Under the pieces are notes generated by a model that made no database searches, was not told the origin of the DNA, and was given only the letters and a program-made list of their open reading frames with translations. From Selaginella tamariscina (taxonomy: Eukaryota > Streptophyta > Lycopodiopsida > Selaginellales > Selaginellaceae), in the NCBI GenBank assembly GCA_003024785.1, contig PUQB01000083.1, positions 282,527-346,526 on the forward strand: a stretch of DNA of 64,000 nt, given 5' to 3'. Of this stretch, positions 47,044 to 59,228 are shown in pieces. Position 1 is the stretch's first letter, and each line of letters opens with the position of its first letter. The translations under genes were made by a program, and so were the position numbers.

Positions 47044-49179
47044 TTATTGCATCTTCATCTCGGACATAAACCGCTCGTACTCGGACTCCACCTGGTTATT
47101 CTTCGTTTCCGCCGCACTGGTCGTGGTAACACTAGCAGAAATCCAAGGTGGAACTGCCGGACCGGATGAATAATAACCAGGAAACTGCTGATACCCCGGG
47201 AAGTTAGACGAGTCCGAACCGGGAATTTTAGGCGGCCCCAAAATTCCGTCCTGGGGAGCCGGTGGAGGTGAGAACCCGGGTGGAGGAGGTGACGGATCTG
47301 TGAATGAAACTCCGGGTGGTGGCGGAGGCGGATACGTGAATGGAACCGTCCCTGGAGGTGCGAGCGGGTACTGGGTAGTCCCAAAAACGTTGAACTGTGG
47401 AGGTGGGGGAGGTGCTGGTACTGCAGGTATCGTCCACGGTGCAGGCGGTGTGGCAAGCACGGGCCGGGCATTCGGAAACAAGGGATCCGGTGCTGGTGGC
47501 CTACCGGCTACACGTACCGCTAAAGTCTTATCCTCGATCTTCCACCCATTCAGCATCAGAGCCGCCTGGTTAGCCGAGGCCATGTCCGAGAACTTCACGA
47601 ATCCGTAACCTTTGCCTGCTCCCGTGATCCGGTCCCTAATCACCTTACACATCTCCACCGTGCCAAACGGTTCAAACAGCCTCTTCAATGCATCGTCATC
47701 GTACGACGCCGGCAGGTACCCAACATAGAGATTAGTGTCATCGTTGTCCTTGATCTTAATCACTCCCGGAGGAGTAAGCACAGGAGCAACCCCCGGACTA
47801 GCAACAACACCCATACCCGCATTGTTTGCAATCAGACCCGCATTGTTTGCAATCAGACCCGCATTGTTTGCAACCAGACCCGCATTGTTCGCAACCAGAC
47901 CCGCGTTGTCTGTTGGACCACCAAGAAGAAGAGTCGGCCCAACAGTCCGTCCGACTGTAGAGTCACTGAGGCCGGTCGCTCCGTCCGCGTTAACTTCCAC
48001 CAGGAACTTCTGATATCACCGTCCATCTTGTTGACAACTGGACCCGGTTGAGTACAGTCCGAGGTCGGATGCCCACCATCACCACACTTCGCACAGACGA
48101 CTCCGGCTTTGAACGTTGTACTCTTCTCGGACAGCAGTACTGCCGGTGTCCGAGCTGACCACACTGCCGGCAGCTCTCGTCATCTCGGATTGTTCCATTC
48201 AGAGCTGCTAACTCCCGAAGTTGTGCCCGTTTGTGCTCGTTACGCCCTTCCTCAACCGGCTGCAAAAGCTTTTCCACCATTCCGGCTGCAGCATCGAGTG
48301 CCTCCGGTGTATCTGCTTCCACCAGAACGTGAAGATCCTCGTTCTCGGACGGGTCCGGCTTCACGTCTCGCTTTTGGTGAGTCCTACCTTCCTTCACCGA
48401 GCCTTTACCACGGATGACGATCTTGGCACCTGTCTCTTTCTCCATCCGTTTCTGGGTGTTACCACGAGGTCCGATGATGAGCCCAATGAAGTTGTACCCG
48501 GGATAGTCCTTGGCAGGAATGAAGAGCTTCCTCGACAGCTTCGGAGGCTTGTAATCTGCAGGCGGCTTGAAGCGGGGGTCCCGCTTGACCATCTGCGTGA
48601 GGACCTCCTGGCGCTGCTGCAGCAGCTTCTCACGAGCACGATACTCCCGAGTGTTTATACGGATCCCCATGTTGTCGTAGATGGGTTCTGGAGATGGAGA
48701 TCTGGGAGCATTCTCCTCGAAGAGCTGGTTCATCTGCAGCCTCCGGTTGATCTCTATATACTTGGCGTTGAGCGACTGCATCTCTGGGTCCAATTCAAAT
48801 GGAAGTCCCAGCATGTACATCTTATTGGGCTCCTCTGCTGCCCATCTCGATTTCCGTTTCTTGGTCCCGGACCCAGTTCCGCCGCCTTCAGGAGTACCGC
48901 CCTGGTCGGATTCGGCGGAAGGAGGCGGTTCCCATCTGCTTCGCCGTTTTTTTTCCTGTGCCCCTGCGGGCTCCTGAGAGCTCGCCCTCTCCTGCCCCTC
49001 ACCTTGTTCGTGATCGGTGCTAGGGCGCTGCTGGGGTTCTTCACTGCGCTCTCTTCCCTGCTCATTCTGATGATTTCTATCAATACCTTGAGAGGCCTCC
49101 GGCTGCTGCTACGGCCGTCGCCAGCATACCATCTGTCGTTCCAAGCACCTGCGTTGTACGCCATAGTCGGCTGCTCCAT
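47044..49179 (-). CDS. Splicing factor 1 / branch-point-binding protein homologue
   Basis: On the minus strand from the ATG at 49179 (MEQPTMAYN) to TAA at 47044, with no intron needed. In order: basic KKRRSRWEP and KKRKSRWA motifs (U2AF-ligand type), helix-hairpin [22 protein letters not shown], the KH-QUA2 domain ([16 protein letters not shown], about 48510-48360), two CCHC zinc knuckles ([28 protein letters not shown]), a 7-residue repeat block, an RRM ([15 protein letters not shown], about 47745-47500) and a proline-rich tail. SF1 binds the intron branch point early in spliceosome assembly; KH plus RRM is the plant layout. Three frame changes, near 49105, 48120 and 48012, interrupt an otherwise fully conserved sequence. 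Confidence 0.85.
47818..47922 (-). repeat. In-frame 21-bp repeat in splicing factor 1
   Basis: Five copies of a 21-bp unit (sense strand near ggtctgattgcaaacaatgc) encode NNAGLVA or NNAGLIA, between the zinc knuckles and the RRM. The unit length keeps the frame. Confidence 0.85.
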
Positions 49180-49197
49180 CGCTTCTTTCCCTTCCAC

Positions 49198-49206
49198 AAA
49201 CCCTAA
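49198..49206 (-). promoter_or_regulatory. Telo-box upstream of splicing factor 1
   Basis: The plus strand aaaccctaa is ttagggttt on the sense strand, about 20 bp upstream of the ATG, a usual place in plant genes for translation and RNA processing. Confidence 0.5.
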
Positions 49207-49209
49207 TTG

Positions 49210-50863
49210 GATAGCCCTAGAAAGCCGTTGATCTTAGCCGTCAAAATAGTTCGTTCGGATCAACCGTTCGATATGTATATTCTGTAGATCGTTCATCCTA
49301 ACCGTCAAATATTGCTTTTAGCTCGGCCGTCTAATTGGTACATCTTATCTATATATGCTGGGTACATTTAAATCCCTACATGTATATAATGTGGCTTGGT
49401 ATTGCATATTAGCTCTGTGTATATTTAAATCATAAGATAAATAAATATTCTTTATAATATTTAAATATAACAAGTCTGTATTTCATATATGAATAATAAT
49501 ATAGTGTAGAAATACAAATAAACAGTGGCACAGTTTCTTTTGTTAAAAAACAACATACTATTGATATGTGTTATTTGTTGCACTGGTTGGCTCTCACATT
49601 ATTTTTAGCTCAATATCAAAATTCAAAATAAATTATACTTTGAATCATTTTTGATATTAAGATTTCATATTTCTTTCAAAATTTAATAATAATTAACAAG
49701 AATTCGTACTTGTGTATGGTTGTATATGTATCACATTAATACATATATGTAATATGTGTTTATAGAGTATATGTAACTCAACTGAGATAACTCATTGGTT
49801 AGCACTGAGGAATTAAAGATTAAGTCGTAAGTTTAGTTTTTGTGAATTATAAATTCTCATAAATTTGAATGACATATTTATCGATATTTATAAAAAAAAA
49901 GAAATAAAAGTGAATAATTAAATACACCTTTACACTTACAATTTACATGATACCCCATATATTGTGGACAATTGTAGTTTAATAATATTAAAGAATTGAA
50001 AAGTTTGATTGATAAGAGTTATATAAAGTAATTGAGTTACCAATGTGGTCTAAGTTGTTATAAATAAATTTTTAAATTGTGTTGACATGGAAAAGTTAAT
50101 GTGAGTTGAGTTTCCATACATTATGCATATGTATTGTATTTGTCGTGTACATTAAAGAGTTGAAGTCCTATATTAAAGACAACTGAGTTAATTATCATTT
50201 TATTACATCAAAATTAATGTTGCTTAATTTATTTCAAATGAAAGGGTGAATCTCTTGATTGAGTAGTCATCAGATAATGTATTCATTTCTGCAAATAATC
50301 TTTATAGGCATGCGGTGTGCTTTGTGTTGTTGAGCCACGGGATGCATTTTTGGCTTCTCTCTGCAAATTTACCGTTGCCCAACCTGCTGAGCCGGAGAGA
50401 GTATCCAAATAAAGAGATGGATTTTCTAAATGATAATTTTAAAGAAGAATGTTAGTAAGTGTTTGTGATAATATGTTTTATCTTGAAGGTTTGAGTTTGA
50501 TTAATGTAAAGAGGCAACTTCAAATTTAATTTATAAAGTCATTGATAAGATGATAAAGCACTTAATAAATTATAATTTTACCATGACATGCTTTTTATTT
50601 TGAAAATTGATTTATTTTATTCTTTGAAGTACATTGTCATATCTTTTAATATAATAAAAAACAGTCCCATTTGATGCACTTAAGTGTTTAGTAATGAGCT
50701 ATTACTAAACAATTCAAAAAACTCTGAGTGAAGGTAAAACTTGTTTAACTCTTTTTTTCTCTTAAGTTTAATTTAATTGGGTGAGTTTGACATTGACTCT
50801 AGGGTTGACTTAACCTCACCTAGCCGGGTTTATGTCATTAGCTAAACACTAAACCCTAATGTA
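49210..50863. other. AT-rich intergenic spacer
   Basis: No gene seen. The first 150 bp contain several cgttcgat/ccgtc words that may belong to the splicing factor promoter. Confidence 0.6.
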
Positions 50864-50868
50864 GCCAA

Positions 50869-51403
50869 TGTCAAGCCACGATCCAGGAACAAAGAAGTGA
50901 GCAGGATTCCAAAAACAAGGAAGCTTGATTCAGAAGCAAGATAAGAAACATGACAGGAACTAGGAACTAGGAACTAAGAACAAGACAAAAGTAAAAGGCA
51001 AAGAGCAAGACAAGACAAGATTGATCGTAGAAAGACTGATTGTACAACAATTAGGTCAGAGCTTTTATACTCACAACTCCAAGCTAATCTGGTCATGAGT
51101 CTAATCTGGTCATGAGTCTAATCTGGCCATGAGTCTAATCTGGTCATGAGCTAAAATAGTGACCCTTATCCTCTAGACATATCCTGTAGTATATCCTATA
51201 GGCATATCCTATAGGAATATCCTGTAGATATCATGTAGAATATCCTACAGGCATATCCTATAGGTATATCCTATAGGCATATCCTGTAGGAATATCCTGT
51301 AGGTATATCCTAGGAATATCCTGCAGGCATATCCTGTAGGTATATCCTATAGGCATATCCTGTAACTCATATCCTGTATCTGCATCCTGTATCGGTCGTA
51401 ATA
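50869..51403 (-). repeat. Element 3 LTR (3' LTR in element sense)
   Basis: It starts TGTCAAGCCACGATCC. The 13-bp atatcctgtagg-type array is expanded to about 200 bp (51175-51370). A repeated block gagtctaatctggtcat precedes it (51080-51150). The inner end is degenerate (gtaata for gtgaca). Confidence 0.8.
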
Positions 51404-53856
51404 CACCTCCTCCCTAAGGACGAGTTCCACAAGTCTTGGGACTTGGTTTAGTAGGAAACGCCGATGGAAAGCAGCAACTTTGGAAGAAGCATGGAGTAAG
51501 TTGGATGCAGGTTCCCAAGTGCGATCGGTAAGCAAATAACCTTTCCAATCCACAAGTATTGAAATTGGCGGCGATGAAGACGAGAATCAAGGATGGCTGC
51601 AACTTCGTACTCAGGTTCACCGTCAATGACCACAGGAGGGAGGAGAAGAAGCACGACTAGGAAAAAAGAAGGATGATACGGCTCCAACAAAGAGGTGAAA
51701 CACAGGATGAGTTTCACCGTAGATGGTAACTCGAGTCGGAAAGCTACAGGATTGACCTCAGCCGCAATCCTGTAAGGGCCCAATCGTTGAAAATCCAACT
51801 TAGAAGAAGGCCTGTTGGTGGAATATGCCAGAAGAAGCCACACGAGATCACCAATCTTGTATGCAGGTGCTGGTTGACAATGAGCATCAGCATGACACTT
51901 GTACTGTTCCTGTGCCTGCTGAAGATGAACCCAGAGATCCTCATGTACCTGATGAAGATGTTGAGACGATCATGTACTGCAGAAGCAGAAGAAGGAGAAG
52001 GAGAGCAAAGTCAAAACGTGGATGGTAGCCTGTAAGAGCAAAGAAAGGTGTTCTTGTAGATGTGAACGGAGTTGTTGTAGGCAAACTCCGCCATTGGAAG
52101 AAGGTCCAACCAGTTGTCCTGTTGGTAACTGATGAAGTAGTGAAGATATTGCTCCAAGGTCTGAATCGTTCGTCATCAGTTTGTAGATGGTATCCTGAAG
52201 AAAGGTCTGCTTTAACCTGTAGACTCCGGAGAAGTTTTCGCCAAAACTTGGACATGAATTGTGGGCCTCGATCAGAAACAATAATCTCAGGAAGACCATG
52301 GTGTCGAAATACTTTGCGGATCACCAACTCAGCGGTTGTTTGGCCTATAGCAGTCTTGTGACATAGTAGGAAATGAGCCTATTTGGTGAAACGATCAACC
52401 ACCACAAGAACTGCATCAAATCCACGAGGAGGAAGATCTGTGAGGAAATCCATAGAAATGGATCTCCAAGGAGCAGAAGGAACAGGAAAGGGACAAAGAA
52501 GACCAGAGGGCGCATGATGAGGCATCTTCGACCTATTGCAGGTGTCACAACTCCGTACAAACTTGTTCACAAAACCTTGCAACCGAGGCCACCAATAGTT
52601 GCAAGTCACCAACTCAACACCAAAATGTCTTGTAGCCGGGGTATCATAACAATCCTGTACCACACGAGTCCTGCAAACACCAACAGGAATGTACAGGAGA
52701 CCTTCCCGGTATAAGAGTTCGTCCTGTATGGCAAACAACTTATAGTCTGTACGGGAACTGGAGGAAGAGGAACTTGCGATGTCAGGATTAATGTGTGAAA
52801 ACACATTCCTTGCCAAGTTGTTTGTAGCCAACTGCAAACGGATGTCCTATAGGAGTGTGGAATCTGCTGGAGCCTGATGAACTTGTAGTGTTGCAAACCG
52901 AAGTCGATCAGGACCAACAACACTTGCTTTTGATAGTCATATGCAGGATCGCCCGGGGTTGGTGCAAGGTAAGAGCGCCTAGACAATGCATCCGCATTGC
53001 CATTTCAAAAACCAGGCCTGTAGATGATGACGAAATCAAGGAACTCCACCCACCTAGCTTGTCGCTGAATGAGAACTTGAGCCGTTTGAAAAATACTCCA
53101 GGTTCTTGTAATCCGTAAGAACTTGTATAGGATGCGTGGCACCTTCCAAGAAATGCCGCCACTCCTCGAACGAATCCACAATGGCCTTGAGTTCCTTGTC
53201 ATGAATCTTGTAATTGATCTCCGCTGAAAGGAACTTACGAGAGTGAAAAGCTACAAGATGAAGCAACTTGTGATAAAACAGATCCTATTGCAAAAACTGA
53301 GGCATCTGCTTCAACGAAGAAAGGGATGAGAAGGATCAAGATGTGCTAAAATCAGAGCTGTCGTGAAGGCGTCTTTGAGTGTTGTGAATGCATGTTCCGC
53401 CTTGTCAGACCAAGAGAACACTCATGGTGCGCTTGGTGAGTTCCGTGAGTGGAAGTACACGCTTGGAGAAGTCCTGTATGAAACGCCTGTAGAAGTTTGC
53501 AAAGCCAAGGAAACATTGTACGTCTCGTATAGACTTGGGCCTCTCCCACTCCGCAATAGTCTTCACCTTGTGCATGTCCATGGAAATGCCAATGTAGCCC
53601 AAGAACTCCACAGTATCCTGTCGAAAGAAACACTCCTCCAACTTTGCATACAGGCCATGCTCGCGAAGCCTCTGTAGGACTAGTCGTACATGCTTGTCAT
53701 GAGCCGCTTGGTCCTTGGAAAAAATCAAAATGTCATTGAGGTAGATTACCACAAACTGGTCCAAGAAGTCACGAAAGATGTCATTCACCATGTGTTGGAA
53801 CACGATTGGGGCATTGGTAAGTCCGAAAGCATCACTATATACTCGAAGTGTCCATA
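51404..53856 (-). pseudogene. Element 3 pol, 3' part
   Basis: Minus strand: reverse transcriptase palm and thumb (53856 to about 53400; catalytic YLDD is YLND near 53740), RNase H (about 53280-53020; [15 protein letters not shown]), integrase zinc-binding region (CDTCNRSK near 52540), integrase core (VSDRGPQFMSKFW near 52255) and chromodomain (EYEVAAILDSRLH near 51610, WEPASNL near 51510). Several frameshifts separate them. Confidence 0.85.
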
Positions 53857-53861
53857 CCTTG
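53857..53861. other. Target-site duplication of the LARD-like element (left copy)
   Basis: The bases ccttg before TGTCATAG recur at 60988-60992 after the second LTR. In elements 1 and 2 the uninterrupted sequence reads ccataccttgtac, confirming the insertion point. Confidence 0.8.
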
Positions 53862-54264
53862 TGTCATAGTTTTTACTATGACTCGATCCTTTACTTTGGA
53901 CATTGAATGTTGTTATCTACTGTACTATGCTGATAAGCTCTAGATGTAGTAGGAAACAGGCCCGCTTAGTGCACTTGGGTATTTAGTGATGGTCGACCGG
54001 GGTGTCATTAGGTATTTGCAGGAAACTCTAGGCAAAGCTAGAACTTACCTTCTAGAAAACTCTTACCCTGGTTTTTCGTGTCCCGGTTGGGTTAATGGTT
54101 AGTTCCGGTGAGTTCGGCATGTCGGATATGCTTAAAAATACCCCTAGGTTTGACATGTTAGGTTTAGGGGTTGATGGATAATCACCAAGTATTTCCTCTG
54201 GGAATGAGATTTCAGTGCTAGCCCACTTATGTAAACAGGAAAACAGGGGGGGGGGGGCTCTGTC

Positions 54265-54277
54265 ACATAAATAAGGT
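54265..54277 (+). promoter_or_regulatory. TATA-like box of the LARD-like LTR
   Basis: The sequence cacataaataagg follows the G run and ctctgt word and is identical in the second LTR (59625-59637), with transcript start expected about 30 bp downstream. Confidence 0.5.
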
Positions 54278-55345
54278 AGTATGTAGTAGGAGAGCTCATA
54301 GGTTCATGAATGAGTTCGTTGCTCTCTTCTGCCGGTGCAAGCTTTAGCTTGTGTCGTTAAGGTACAACCCTCTGTTGTGCCACCCTAACTTCCAGATGCC
54401 AGGGGTACGTCCCACCTTCGGGGTAGCTTACCCTTAACGTTGGCGAATCCATGCTTGGGAGGTCTTGTCAGAATGCACGTTCCAAGAGGCAGAGGTTGAG
54501 GCTTGTCTCCATCCTCCTCCTCCACGTCAAGTTAGGTGTAGCACTCACGGCCAAGCAAGGCACATCCGTGTCCTTGTCCAATTGTGGGTGTGGGATCTTG
54601 TTTGACAGGTTCACGTTACCTGGTTCCTGAGGGTTCATTGAGGGGTTCTAGAGTTGGCATTTAGGAACCACGTTTTGGTACTTGGTGCAACTCTTGAATC
54701 TAAGGGCTATGGCATGATAGCCCACATCATGGAAGGCAGTGTCACATGGAGATGTGACACTGGGCTAAACGTCACATGGTACAACGCCCGAGGCACGCCC
54801 TTTGGGGTTATGTCATGGGCTTGTCACTAAGGGGTTGGATACTCTAGCAAACAGGCATGCTTGTGCTTGCACTAGGGTGCTAAGCCTTGGGCATCCGCTC
54901 AAGGGAGGTTAGGTTTCGTAACTAGGTGTGCTTTGGCACACTTGGCTAGGGGAGTGTTCTCCTTGGAATTCAGGGGTTGAACAACCTAAGCTCATTAGCA
55001 GAAGCCCTTTCGTAAGGCACTCGCAAGGTCATGTGCTTAGGGCTATCCTAAACCTAGCCTTAGGGAGTTTGCTTAGAGAACACTTGTGTCCGCCTACGGC
55101 GCATACTCGTGTCCTCACTAAGTACTAGCCCTAGGTCTAGGGTATAACTTGGCCACTCAAACCCTTAGGTGTTAGTCATGGTTCAGGGTACCCCTTGTCG
55201 CCCTAAAGGGGTTGTACTCCCGGATGAGGGTGATTCCTCAAGGGGTAAGTGACGATGCCTTAGCTCTGTCTAGGGGTATGTGTGGAACACACGTCTCCTT
55301 GATGGGGGTTAGGGCATGAGCCTGTCTAGGTCTTCTAGGGCAAGA

Positions 55346-55480
55346 CCCTAAGTCAACTAGGGTTATCCCTCAAGGGTTTTGGGGGCAGACACTCTAGGGA
55401 GACTTAGGCTAAACCCTAAGTCAACTAGGTTATCCCTCAAGGGTTTTGGGGTAGACACTCTAGGGAGACTTAGGCTAAAC
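55346..55480 (+). repeat. Tandem repeat of about 67 bp in LARD-like LTR
   Basis: Two units starting ccctaagtcaactagg, each with tatccctcaagggttttgg and gacactctagggagactta. The same pair is present in the 3' LTR at about 60694-60830, so the duplication predates the insertion. Confidence 0.85.
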
Positions 55481-55643
55481 CCTAAGTCTCCTATCCACTT
55501 GGGCATTAGAGTCTAACCTTAGGGGGTCGTTTGGGGTTGTTCTGGGAAACTTAGCGTTGCTCACACAGGGTGATGACGCCGAATGGCCACCTGGCAGCCA
55601 CGTGTTGCCACGTGTTGGCCCTTTGGGTTAAAACTCTGACAAT

Positions 55644-55656
55644 TGGTATCAGAGCC
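55644..55656 (+). other. tRNA(iMet)-type primer-binding site of the LARD-like element
   Basis: tggtatcagagcc begins two bases after the 5' LTR, complementary to plant initiator methionine tRNA. Confidence 0.9.
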
Positions 55657-58600
55657 TATTCTCTGCGGTCAGTAGGACTACCTAAAGTGTAGTGTATTTT
55701 AGGGTTTAGTTAGTTCTAAATTCTTGAAGTACTTTATCACTTTCGGCTAATGTCTGAATTCTGCGTGGAGAGTTGGTCCTGAGATCTATAACTCTTCAGA
55801 GTACACCTACTTCATAAGTGGGTGTGGGTTATGGACTTAGAAGGTAGCACTTGGAAGTAGCTTCCAAGTTGTATGCCAGGTTATTTTACCTTATGGTTGT
55901 CCAGGTTACTTTACCATTTACTTCCACAAGACAAGGCATGTTAGTTTGTTCTGGCTTACAAACTAAGTCTTGTGAGATGGGCCTTGTGATATCCTATTCT
56001 ACACATTATTGAAAATTTTTCTTTTTCTTTAAGGTGTTTGAATTTGGGATCACACATGATTGAGAACGTGATTATGTCATTGATTTGGCTTAGGTCAAGA
56101 TTCAATATCGTTTCGCAATAGTGTTCAAACGGGGAAAGACTTATGTTCAAATGTGCGTCTTTGACTTCGGAAGAAGGGCATATTCAAAACATAAGAGTGA
56201 ATACTACATTCTGACAGAAGTTGTAAAATAAGCTCTCATTATAGTGCGTGTTTTCCAGAGTGTAACTCCAGAAGCAGACTATAGTGATGAACCTATAATA
56301 CAACAGAAAGTCAAATATTAACATATGATAAATATGTTAAGCAATGGGTTTGAAGATCCAATGTAATCAAAGTATGAATATGAAATTGTCTCATATGGGA
56401 TCATGCGAGAGACTTGGGATAATAGCTTTGAGGGTTTCGGTTTCTTATCGATACAGTTTTGGGATAGATGGCATGATCTATCAGAAAGAGTAATGTTGGA
56501 AACATACGTTTACATTTTTAGTTTACTGAGTAATGAAGAACTTGCATAGTGAAGGCGTTCGGCGCACACTTGTGCATTTTCATTGTTAACTCTTTAATCT
56601 TGAAACTGTAACGTTGTTTGCAATGTGGAGAGAAGTTCTTGAACAAGGGTGATTCCTTGGTTAAGAAGAGCATGATTTGGGATTCTTCACTTTGTTTATC
56701 GACTAAGTAAGGAAACTTGCTAAGTTTGATAACTTATGTTGAGAATTACCAATGAGCTAGTAATAGTCGGATTTCCATTGGAGGTTTAAGTGCATGTACC
56801 TCCTCAGAGAGTCGGTGTTCGATGAGAATTAAAGTTGATATTGATTTTCAATATCAATTTATTTTAGAGTCGAATACGATTATTCAAAAGACGGTTTCTT
56901 GACTCTGCATCATGGTCGCAAATGTGGGCACTTAAAGAACAAATAAAGTATGTATCTTCAATCTTTCGGAATATTGAAAAATAGAACTATTCTTGACTCA
57001 AGGTTTGATTGTATTCCTTGGGTTAGTTGTTAGTTCTATCTCAAGGTTTGATGGTGTTCCTTGAGTTGGTTCAATATTCTTGTAAGTATGATATTGTGTA
57101 GCGGGATTAGCTCAAGAAGATGGTGTCCCTTCTTGATGATTGTAGTTCAAGGTTCGTCCAATATCCGGTTCGAGAATATGAGGTTTCCTATCACCTCATC
57201 TGTTGAGATATTTATATTCTAAACTTTGGCAGAATTTGTGACAATCTTTTCAAGATTGGTTATAAATGACTTGTCAAAGTATGGTATGATATCTCTTCAA
57301 TATTGAGTTTGGAGCGCTCAATATAAACTTGGTTATGATCACATGAGGTGGCCGTAATCATATAATATAAAGACTCAAGTGGATTTGAGTCTGACACTTT
57401 GGTAAGGCACTACCTTAGTGTTATAACTTGAAACGTGTTTTCAAGTTAGTTGAGAAATGAGACATTTCTCAATACATTGCTTGAGGGGCAATGGATACTT
57501 TCTGGATTGCTAGGTGTCTAGAGTGAATAATGTATCTTAGTTCAATGTACTGAACTAGATATTTTATTCATGTTTGGGGAGATCTATTGAATTATAAGGT
57601 ATGACTAAAACATGAAGTTGATATAACACTTCAGTGTTATGATAACATTTATGTGGAGGTTGATATCTTACTAAATCATTAGATGAACCAGACACTAGTT
57701 CATGATTCCTCTTAGTCTCTGAACAAAGTTCCTCGAAATACTGTATAACATTATATTTCCATCTCAAAACTGAAGTTCGTTCATGTAAACTAAGACCATG
57801 TCTATATTATAGTTGTAGCATTTCGATAAATTGATATGATTGTAAGTTTATATCACTAGTATAACAACTAGTTGATAAGCTTAGGATTTGAACGTTAAAA
57901 CGATCATTATCCATTCGAAGAGTATCAATATCGAAATTGCAACTATTTATAGAATAAGGATTAGTTTAAAAGATGTTTATCAAAAACACTATTGCTTCAA
58001 TTAGTGAAAATGCTATACTTCGGTATAGTGTTGAAAACATTTACGAAATCAGTTTAAGAGTTGGAAATAAATATAATGTTATGGAGGCGTGCAGTATTCT
58101 AATTCAGAGAGACTCTTATCGTGGAAACTAAGTTCTAAAATTGGTATTTTGAACTTAGTAGATAAGAGTTAGGAATTATTGAATGGCCTAGTATGTTGTG
58201 CTCTTTGGGGAATGAGTACAATGAGAGTGACAATTAAGAGAGTGTTATCTAAAGTTGTCGATTGAGGCACTAGAGATGGGTTGAATTTCCTGGTTTCCAC
58301 ATTAGTTTGTAAGAAAGGTATGTTAGCTTATCTGGTCCCTGAACTGGTCGGTGTTATGAAAGAGTACAAAGATGGTTGCAAAGACGAATGGTAAGGCTAT
58401 CACACTTGGTCACGGATTTGACTGAATTTGATTCCTATCGGGAATAAATTTATGTTAATAACACACCAAGTGATGGGTTGGCAGTTGGCAAGACCTTGTT
58501 GTATACATGTGTACAGCCATGTGATCGCCTCTGGCCAGATTGACATGTTTACAAAGAACAGGGTTTTACGACTTGTACTCTTATATCGGAAAAGAGCTTG

Positions 58601-59228
58601 ATTCCGATAAAAGTCTCATACTTAGTCTGGCGTAGCTATATACTAAAGAGATAGGTATAGTAGCAGACCCTTATGAAAAGGGGTAATGAGAAGCACCGAG
58701 GGATGCAGAGATGTAAGCTATAATATCGTAACATGTGGAGATGTGGGACCATTGGAAAATCAAAAGAAATGCGAAGGTGTTTGGTCAAGCATTTGAGAAG
58801 TGCTTGTTGTGTAGATGACAGAGGTCGTCAACAGCATTTAATATTAAGGAATAAAGCAAGTCTTTATTTCTTGTTAACCAAGGGGCCGGCAACAACACTA
58901 ACTAGAGGCCTCCAATATAAATTCTAGTTAAGTAAAGAAATTAACCAGTGTTGTGTGCGTCGGGTGACAGACTTTGCAGACGTGCAAAAGGTCTCCAAGT
59001 GACTTCATGTCGCAGGTGGTGCCTCCGGCAGCTGGGTTTACGACTCAGTGAACGACGGTTCTGAAGTACTTGGTTTCGCGTAATGCAAGGGGGGTAATAA
59101 AACTTATGTGAACTTTTGGCTGACTCCGCATAGAGTGATATGTTAGTTTTGGTTAATTTTTTCTAACATTATCTAGTCTTGGAGTTGGACGTCAACGAGG
59201 ACGTTGACATTTTCAAAGGCGGGGAGTG
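55657..59228 (+). other. Non-coding interior of the LARD-like element
   Basis: No open frame of note on either strand. At the 3' end, about 59170-59228, a short frame (LELDVNEDVDIFKGGEC) runs into the polypurine tract; many gypsy and copia polyproteins end with an acidic tail shortly before this tract, so it may be the last trace of an ancestral pol. Confidence 0.6.

Larger units (their letters stand above)
53862..55641 (+). repeat. LARD-like element 5' LTR
   Basis: Runs from TGTCATAG to CTCTGACA. Includes a 12-base G run (54246-54257), a TATA-like cacataaataagg (54265-54277), two CACGTG G-boxes near 55600-55616 and a tandem duplication of about 67 bp (55346-55480). Confidence 0.9.

Noticed and set aside
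48221..49231. 336-codon open frame on the plus strand
   Set aside because: It is the antisense shadow of splicing factor 1, whose KH and basic motifs are clear on the minus strand.
51170..51375. Regularly repeated 13-bp words resembling a CRISPR array
   Set aside because: The array lies inside an LTR of a plant retrotransposon, has no spacers, and unit length drifts; there are no cas genes and the genome is eukaryotic.
55320..55500. ctaaaccctaag words suggestive of interstitial telomere repeats
   Set aside because: The words are spaced inside the LARD LTR tandem unit and do not form a tttaggg array.
55644..55656. tggtatcagagcc as part of a tRNA gene
   Set aside because: Only the acceptor-end complement is present, next to an LTR; no cloverleaf can be built. 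It is a primer-binding site, as is the one at 22385-22397.
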